Positions 58,775 to 64,000 of a stretch of DNA of 64,000 nt are shown in pieces. The notes beneath the pieces are model-generated. The model was not told the origin of the DNA, did no database searches, and saw only the letters and a list, made by a program, of their open reading frames with translations. Both the position numbers and the translations under genes were made by a program. The number at the start of each line of letters is the position of its first letter. The first letter of the stretch is position 1. The stretch is taken from positions 4,526,001 to 4,590,000 of the forward strand of contig NZ_CP009459.1 in the NCBI RefSeq assembly GCF_000758325.1. Direction: 5' to 3'. The stretch is from Cedecea neteri. Lineage in GTDB: Bacteria > Pseudomonadota > Gammaproteobacteria > Enterobacterales > Enterobacteriaceae.

Positions 58775-60223
58775 ATGTTTGATGAGCTGTTAGATAAAGA
58801 TGCCACTGCGCTGGCCGCACTGATTCGCTGTGGCGAGGTATCAGCCCGTGAAGTCACTCAGGCGGCCATTGACCGCCAGCAGGCGCGTGAGCCCTTGATT
58901 CAGGCGTTTTGTACCCCGACGCCAGAGCTGGCTCTGGCTCAGGCAAGCGCCGTTGATGCTAAGCGCGCCAGCGGGCAACCCTTGGGTGCACTGGCCGGGG
59001 TGCCCCTGGCGGTGAAAGATCTGATTTGTACTGCCGGGGTAAAGACCACCTCTGGCTCAGCCGCCTACCAGGACTTTGTCCCGGAAGAGGATGATATCGC
59101 CGTCGAGCGCCTGCTGGCTGCGGATGCCATCCTGTTGGGTAAAACCACCGCCCCCGAGTTTGGCTACAGCGGCGTGGGGCACAACCCCCTGTTTCCCTCT
59201 CCGCGTAACCCGTGGGATCTCAGCAAAACACCGGGCGGCTCCAGCGCAGGTTCCGGTGCAGCGCTCGCCGCCCGGATGTGCCCGATTGCGCTGGGCAGCG
59301 ACGGCGGTGGCTCAGTTCGCATCCCTGCCGCCCACTGCGGCGTCTATGGCCTGAAAGCGTCTATGGGACGAGTCCCGCTTTGGCCCGGCTGCCGTGACGA
59401 TCGCTATCCTGGCGTTTCCAGCTGGGAGTCGCTGGAACACATTGGCCCCATGGCGCGTACCGTGCGGGATGCCGCGCTGATGATGTCGCTGCTGGCAGGC
59501 CCGGATATGCGTGACCGCCACTCGATTCCCTGCTCTGACGTTGACTGGCTGGCATCGTTAGAAAAGCCCCTGAACGGCCTGCGTATCGCCTTTAGCGCCG
59601 ATTTTGGTTACGTCGCGGTAGACAGCGAAGTTCGCCGGGTCACGACAGAAGCGGCGCATCGTTTTGCGCGTGAGCTGGGCGCAGAGCTGGACGAAGTTGA
59701 CCCCGGTATCGCCGATGAGGTTGCTACCTTCGCCGCCCTTGTCGCCTTTGAAAGCGACCTGACAGGCATGCGAAAAATGCAGGCCGAACTGGGGCTGCGC
59801 ATGTCGCCACACCTGAGCGCCATGCTGCAGCACGAATGGCGGGCCGAAACGTTCACCGACGCGAACACGCAGCGTAAAAAAATCTGCAATCAGCTTTGGC
59901 GCTTTATGCAGCGCTACGACCTGCTGCTTTCCCCCACACTCGCCGTGCCGCCGTTCCCGCTCAACATGCAGGGCCCGGAAATCATAGACGGGCGCATGGT
60001 CAGAAACGACCACTGGCTCTCGTTCTGCTTCCCTTTCAACTTTACCGGCCAGCCGGCTGCTTCAGTGCCCGCAGGTTTTACCTCTGACGGCCTGCCCGTC
60101 GGACTTCAAATCGTGGGTCGTCATCTGGATGATGGCCTGGTGCTCGCGGCAAGCGCCGCTTTCGAGCGCATTCAACCATGGAATCACATCAGCCCTGCTT
60201 CACTCGGAGTTGTCCATGAATAA
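58775..60223 (+). CDS. Amidase-signature hydrolase, probable carboxybiuret/allophanate or related amide
   Basis: 482 residues from the ATG at 58775, preceded by GGGGAGG; the frame is open 48 bases earlier. The amidase Ser-cisSer-Lys triad is intact: Lys81 (LAVKDLI), Ser156/157 (PGGSSAGSG) and Ser180 (DGGGSVRIPA). It lacks the extra C-terminal domain of the allophanate hydrolase AtzF, so it is closer in size to AtzE-type or general amidases. First of three overlapping genes with an NCS1 permease and a biuret-hydrolase-like enzyme. Regulator not seen in the 259-base gap upstream. Confidence 0.8.
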   Translation: MFDELLDKDATALAALIRCGEVSAREVTQAAIDRQQAREPLIQAFCTPTPELALAQASAVDAKRASGQPLGALAGVPLAVKDLICTAGVKTTSGSAAYQDFVPEEDDIAVERLLAADAILLGKTTAPEFGYSGVGHNPLFPSPRNPWDLSKTPGGSSAGSGAALAARMCPIALGSDGGGSVRIPAAHCGVYGLKASMGRVPLWPGCRDDRYPGVSSWESLEHIGPMARTVRDAALMMSLLAGPDMRDRHSIPCSDVDWLASLEKPLNGLRIAFSADFGYVAVDSEVRRVTTEAAHRFARELGAELDEVDPGIADEVATFAALVAFESDLTGMRKMQAELGLRMSPHLSAMLQHEWRAETFTDANTQRKKICNQLWRFMQRYDLLLSPTLAVPPFPLNMQGPEIIDGRMVRNDHWLSFCFPFNFTGQPAASVPAGFTSDGLPVGLQIVGRHLDDGLVLAASAAFERIQPWNHISPASLGVVHE

Positions 60224-61526
60224 GAAATCATCCCCTGCCCTGGAGCAGGAATTTGAGCACGAACCCGTGCCTCTGAGCCATCGCCACTCCACCGGGTCCG
60301 TTTCGGCAGTGTGGTTTGGTTTCCCGATGATCCTCACCAATGCGCTGTTTGGCGGCATCATCACCTGGTCGTTGGGTTTCTGGCCGGCCATCATCGCTAT
60401 TCTACTCGGCAACCTGGTGCTGTTTGCCTACGTGGGTTCCCTCAGCTGGTTTGCCGGGCAAACGGGCATGAATTTCGCCCTGCAGGCCAAACGCACCTTC
60501 GGCACTAAAGGCTACATTTTGGTTTCTGGTTTTCTTTCCACGGTGGTTATTGGCTGGTACGCCTTCCAGACCGGTCTTACCGGTACGGTGATCAATCAGA
60601 CGTTCGGCTGGAACGCGCTGGCGGTGACAGCGTTCGCCATCGTGCTCTACACCGGGGTCACGTTCCTGGGCGTGCGGGCCCTGTCGATACTGGGGATGAT
60701 TGCCGCCCCGCTGTTTGTGGTGCTTGGCCTGGTGGCGCTGTGGCTTATCGGCCAGCAGCATGATTTCAGCGCTGTCCTGCAATGGCACGGCAGCCCTGCC
60801 GCCGTGGGCACCATGAGCATGGGTACTGCCGTCACCATGGTGGTGGCCGGCTTTGCCGATTCCGGCACCATGACCGCAGATTTCACTCGCTGGTCAAAAA
60901 ACGGAAAATCTGCCGTGATAGCCGCTTTCTCGGCCTTCCCCGTCGCCAACGTCATTTCTTATCTTTTCGGCGTGGTTATCGTGGCGGTTGGCGCGGCCGT
61001 TGACCCGGCCAGCAACGGCGGGAACTTCCTGCCGATTCTGATGGGGCACGGAGAAATTCTGACGGCCATCGCCTGCCTGTTTGTGTTTATTAATCTAGGC
61101 TCCGTGTGTACACACTGCCTGTACAACGGGGCAGTAGGCTACAGCCATCTGTTCCACAGCAAAATGCGGCTCTGGACGCTTATCCTGGGCGTGGCGGGCG
61201 GCGCGCTGGCGTTAGCGGGCGTGTGGTCTTATTTCCTGGAATGGCTGAGCCTGCTTGGTATTGTCGTGCCGCCGTTTGGCGCGGTGATGATCGTTGATTT
61301 GATTTTTATGGCCAAAATTAGCCAAAGCCGTAAAACAAGCCGTATGCGCGGCAGCGCCTTTGCGGCCTGGGCTATCGGCAGCCTGTGCGCCGTTATCGCC
61401 CACCTGCTGTTCCCACAGTTTGGCGAAGCAGTCATTGGCCTGGTGACAGCGGCCATCAGTTACACCCTGATAATGAAAGTCAAAAGCGAAGCTCCAGCAA
61501 GCATCATGGAGGGGAAAAATGCCTGA
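60216..61526 (+). CDS. NCS1-family permease (cytosine/purine type)
   Basis: 436 residues from the ATG at 60216, which overlaps the amidase stop; the frame is open earlier. About 12 membrane helices, with an N-terminal [18 protein letters not shown] segment and a central [15 protein letters not shown] motif as in CodB-like NCS1 proteins. It probably imports the amide or heterocycle that the flanking hydrolases break down. Its stop overlaps the next start by 8 bases. Confidence 0.88.
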   Translation: MNKKSSPALEQEFEHEPVPLSHRHSTGSVSAVWFGFPMILTNALFGGIITWSLGFWPAIIAILLGNLVLFAYVGSLSWFAGQTGMNFALQAKRTFGTKGYILVSGFLSTVVIGWYAFQTGLTGTVINQTFGWNALAVTAFAIVLYTGVTFLGVRALSILGMIAAPLFVVLGLVALWLIGQQHDFSAVLQWHGSPAAVGTMSMGTAVTMVVAGFADSGTMTADFTRWSKNGKSAVIAAFSAFPVANVISYLFGVVIVAVGAAVDPASNGGNFLPILMGHGEILTAIACLFVFINLGSVCTHCLYNGAVGYSHLFHSKMRLWTLILGVAGGALALAGVWSYFLEWLSLLGIVVPPFGAVMIVDLIFMAKISQSRKTSRMRGSAFAAWAIGSLCAVIAHLLFPQFGEAVIGLVTAAISYTLIMKVKSEAPASIMEGKNA

Positions 61527-62226
61527 TTACACCCTAAATTCAACGCCTTATGCCTGGCCCTTTGATGCCCACTATAGCGCCAGCAACACCGCGCTGATCG
61601 TTATCGATATGCAGACCGATTTCTGCGGTAAAGGCGGCTATGTCGACAGCATGGGTTATGACATTGCGCTGACGCGCGCGCCAATAAAACCGCTCCAACG
61701 TGTTTTGGCCCGGATGCGCGAGCTGGGCTTCCCGATTATTCATACCCGTGAGGGGCATCGCCCGGACTTAAGCGACCTGCCAGCGAATAAGCGCTGGCGT
61801 TCAAAACGCATGAATGCCGAGATTGGTGCCAACGGTCCCTGTGGCCGCATCCTGGTACGCGGGGAACCGGGCTGGGAAATCATTCCGGAACTGGCGCCTC
61901 TTGCGGGAGAAGTGATTATTGATAAGCCGGGCAAAGGGTCGTTTTATGCCACCGATTTGGAGCTGATCCTGCGCAGCCGGGGGATCCGTAACCTGATTCT
62001 GAGCGGTATTACGACGGATGTTTGCGTGCATACCACGCTGCGTGAAGCGAACGATCGCGGTTTTGAATGCCTGGTCCTGACCGACTGCTGTGCAGCGACG
62101 GAAGTAAAACATCACGAAGCGGCACTGAGCATGATTCATATGCAGGGAGGGATTTTTGGGGCAGTGGCGAGTTCAGAGGTCTTGCTGGAAGGATTGAGTC
62201 ATCTTACACCAGCGCTGGCGGTGTGA
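61519..62226 (+). CDS. Isochorismatase-fold cysteine hydrolase, biuret amidohydrolase-like
   Basis: 235 residues. The catalytic triad of the family is Asp34 ([20 protein letters not shown]), Lys139 (DKPGKGSF) and Cys169 (TDVCVHTT). The long [19 protein letters not shown] segment near 76 and the [11 protein letters not shown] segment match, almost residue for residue as I recall it, the rhizobial biuret hydrolase BiuH. It would convert biuret to allophanate and ammonia. Convergent with der. Confidence 0.82.
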   Translation: MPDYTLNSTPYAWPFDAHYSASNTALIVIDMQTDFCGKGGYVDSMGYDIALTRAPIKPLQRVLARMRELGFPIIHTREGHRPDLSDLPANKRWRSKRMNAEIGANGPCGRILVRGEPGWEIIPELAPLAGEVIIDKPGKGSFYATDLELILRSRGIRNLILSGITTDVCVHTTLREANDRGFECLVLTDCCAATEVKHHEAALSMIHMQGGIFGAVASSEVLLEGLSHLTPALAV

Positions 62227-62236
62227 CCTTTAAGCC

Positions 62237-62269
62237 GGTGCGCTCACGTTTATGACACGTGGGCGCACC
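62237..62269. terminator. Strong hairpin between the hydrolase operon and der
   Basis: GGTGCGCTCACGT and ACGTGGGCGCACC pair over 13 bases with one mismatch around a 7-base loop, between the two convergent stops. No long U run, so a Rho-independent role is uncertain. Confidence 0.55.
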
Positions 62270-62278
62270 CGTTATTGC

Positions 62279-63784
62279 TTACTTACTTTTCTTGATGTGC
62301 TTGATGAGGCGCTTACGCTTACGCATCTGGTTCGGCGTCAGGGTGTTACGTTTCCCGGCAAACGGGTTCTCCCCTTCCTTGAACTGAATGCGGATTGGCG
62401 TCCCCATCACGTCCAGCGATTTGCGGAAGTAGTTCATCAGGTAGCGCTTGTAGGAGTCCGGCAGGTCTTTCACCTGGTTGCCGTGAATCACCACGATTGG
62501 TGGGTTGTAGCCACCGGCGTGCGCGTATTTAAGCTTAACGCGACGGCCACGCACCAACGGTGGCTGATGGTCTTCTGCCGCCATGTTCATGATGCGGGTC
62601 AGCAGCGCGGTGCTTACGCGGCGCGTGGAGCTGTCGTAGGCTTCGCGCACGGATTCGAACAGGTTACCCACGCCACTGCCGTGCAGGGCGGAGATGAAGT
62701 GCACGCGGGCGAAGTCGATAAAGCCCAGACGGTAGTCAAGCGTCTCTTTCACCTGCTCACGAACTTCATTGCTCAGGCCATCCCACTTGTTGACCACGAT
62801 AACCAGTGAGCGCCCACTATTCAGGATGAAGCCCAGCAGGGAGAGATCCTGGTCGGAAATGCCTTCGCGGGCGTCGATAACCAGCAGCACAACGTTCGCG
62901 TCTTCAATAGCCTGCAGGGTTTTGATTACCGAGAATTTTTCTACCGTGTCGGTAATTTTCCCACGCTTACGCACGCCCGCGGTATCGATCAGCACGAATT
63001 CACGCTCGTCGCGCTCCATCGGGATATAGATACTGTCGCGGGTGGTGCCCGGCATGTCATACACAACAACGCGTTCTTCGCCGAGGATACGGTTAGTTAG
63101 CGTGGACTTACCTACGTTAGGGCGGCCAACGATAGCGAGCTTGATCGGCAGATCCTGAGGATTGAAGGCTTCTTCTTCCTCTTCTTCCTCAAACTCTTCG
63201 TCATCGGACACGATGCCGTTTTTGGCGTTAAATGCGGCCCAGTAGGCTTCGTCTTCGTCCATCTCTTCCGGCTGTTCGCGCGGGTCGATATCGTCCATCC
63301 ACGGCACCAGAACGTGTTCCAGCAGGCTGGTCACGCCGCGGCCATGGGAAGCCGCAATCGGGTGGATTTCACCGAGCCCCAGGGAGTAGAAGTCAATCAC
63401 CGCCTGGTCCGGGTCGAGACCATCAGTCTTGTTCGCCACCAGGAAAGTTGGCTTCTGGCGGGAGCGCAGGTGCTGAGCGATGGCCTCATCGGCAGGCATC
63501 AGGCCCGCGCGCGCATCCACCATGAACAGCACAACATCCGCCTCTTCAATCGCCAGCAGCGACTGTTCGGCCATGCGCGTTTCCACACCGTCTTCGGTGC
63601 CATCGATACCGCCGGTATCAATACAGATAAACTCGCGGCCTTCGACTTCCGCACGACCGTACTTGCGATCGCGAGTCAGCCCCGGAAAATCCGCAACCAG
63701 CGCATCGCGGGTACGCGTTAAGCGGTTAAACAGGGTCGATTTACCGACGTTAGGGCGCCCAACAAGCGCGACCACAGGTACCAT
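62279..63784 (-). CDS. der: GTPase Der (EngA), ribosome assembly
   Basis: 501 residues from the ATG at 63784, which gives the E. coli N terminus ([16 protein letters not shown]) and has GAGG upstream; an ATG 21 bases earlier is in frame. There are two tandem GTPase domains, each with GRPNVGKST (about residues 8 and 220), an acidic linker ([13 protein letters not shown]) and a C-terminal KH-like domain. It acts in maturation of the 50S subunit. Downstream of bamB as in E. coli. Confidence 0.96.
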   Translation of the reverse strand: MVPVVALVGRPNVGKSTLFNRLTRTRDALVADFPGLTRDRKYGRAEVEGREFICIDTGGIDGTEDGVETRMAEQSLLAIEEADVVLFMVDARAGLMPADEAIAQHLRSRQKPTFLVANKTDGLDPDQAVIDFYSLGLGEIHPIAASHGRGVTSLLEHVLVPWMDDIDPREQPEEMDEDEAYWAAFNAKNGIVSDDEEFEEEEEEEAFNPQDLPIKLAIVGRPNVGKSTLTNRILGEERVVVYDMPGTTRDSIYIPMERDEREFVLIDTAGVRKRGKITDTVEKFSVIKTLQAIEDANVVLLVIDAREGISDQDLSLLGFILNSGRSLVIVVNKWDGLSNEVREQVKETLDYRLGFIDFARVHFISALHGSGVGNLFESVREAYDSSTRRVSTALLTRIMNMAAEDHQPPLVRGRRVKLKYAHAGGYNPPIVVIHGNQVKDLPDSYKRYLMNYFRKSLDVMGTPIRIQFKEGENPFAGKRNTLTPNQMRKRKRLIKHIKKSK

Positions 63785-63844
63785 TATAAAAGCCTCATTA
63801 CTCAAAATTTATTAGTAAAACAGCGTCAATTTTCGGCTGTTTTT

Positions 63845-63881
63845 AAAAAGCCAAAACGGCTCCCGAACTACGGGAACCGTT
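63845..63881 (-). terminator. Hairpin between bamB and der
   Basis: On the minus strand AACGGTTCCCG and CGGGAGCCGTT pair around a 5-base loop with one mismatch, followed by TTGGCTTTTT. It may reduce readthrough from bamB into der. Confidence 0.7.
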
Positions 63882-63907
63882 TCAAACGTGACGATTATCC
63901 GACAAGT

Positions 63908-64000
63908 TTAGCGTTTGATGGCGTACAGCGTGCCGTCTTTTGCCTGGATAAGCAGTTTGTCGCTGGCAACCACTGGCGTCGTCTGGAAGCCGGAGCTGTC
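63908..64000 (-). CDS. bamB: Outer-membrane assembly lipoprotein BamB (C-terminal end)
   Basis: Only the last 30 codons are in the window. They read SSGFQTTPVVASDKLLIQAK followed by DGTLYAIKR and a stop, which is the end of the last propeller blade of BamB (YfgL), part of the BAM complex in the outer membrane. The rest lies beyond base 64000. The gene order bamB-der is as in E. coli. Confidence 0.9.
   Translation of the reverse strand, partial: DSSGFQTTPVVASDKLLIQAKDGTLYAIKR

Overview
This window is chromosomal DNA of an enteric gammaproteobacterium (Enterobacteriaceae). The evidence is the near-identity to E. coli of the housekeeping proteins recognised by eye (Hda, UraA, Upp, PurM, PurN, Ppk, Ppx, GuaA, GuaB, XseA, Der) and the enteric operators (PurR, MetJ, ModE, NorR, FNR, Pho). 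The complete methionine-salvage set (mtnK, A, C, D, E), absent from E. coli, points to a Cedecea/Klebsiella/Kosakonia-like genus, but the species cannot be fixed from here.

Layout. 1-6450 is a carbohydrate block: end of a sucrose permease gene, sucrose hydrolase, LacI-type repressor, a PTS EIIBC, an RspA/ManD-type enolase-superfamily dehydratase and its GntR-type regulator. 6555-8585 holds a c-di-GMP phosphodiesterase and a small membrane-anchored HTH regulator whose promoter side carries four 11-bp direct repeats. 8690-10410 is a molybdate/tungstate-type permease and binding protein behind a ModE box, with no ATPase gene. 10473-14820 is norR-norVW, with three NorR sites and a sigma-54 promoter.

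15195-26714 is a methionine-salvage region. Three divergent promoters (hcxA/ABC transporter, mtnK/mtnA, mtnCD/mtnE) each contain tandem MetJ boxes. The middle of the region adds a ribose-type ABC transporter and a seven-bladed beta-propeller protein to the classical pathway. I read these as a MetJ-controlled uptake and processing module, most simply for methylthioribose or a related sugar. This is the best candidate for an undescribed system here.

26746-38033 is the conserved core: hda, uraA-upp, purMN, ppk-ppx, pdeA (yfgF, frameshifted) and yfgG. 38180-53394 is accessory: VOC protein, fatty-acid desaturase with a signal-less PhnD-like protein, flavin monooxygenase with a glycine-betaine-type ABC transporter, a kinase gene killed by an amber codon, an MccF-like S66 peptidase, LysR/LysE, an M24 peptidase, an enoyl-CoA hydratase/HxlR pair, and a lower-GC patch with a CPCC-type protein and an unknown partner. 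53622-64000 returns to the core (guaBA, xseA, yfgJ, der, bamB), interrupted between yfgJ and der by an amidase / NCS1 permease / biuret-hydrolase-like operon.

Four copies of a C/G-rich palindromic repeat family lie in this window, every one between convergent genes. No rRNA, tRNA, CRISPR array, transposase or integrase was seen.
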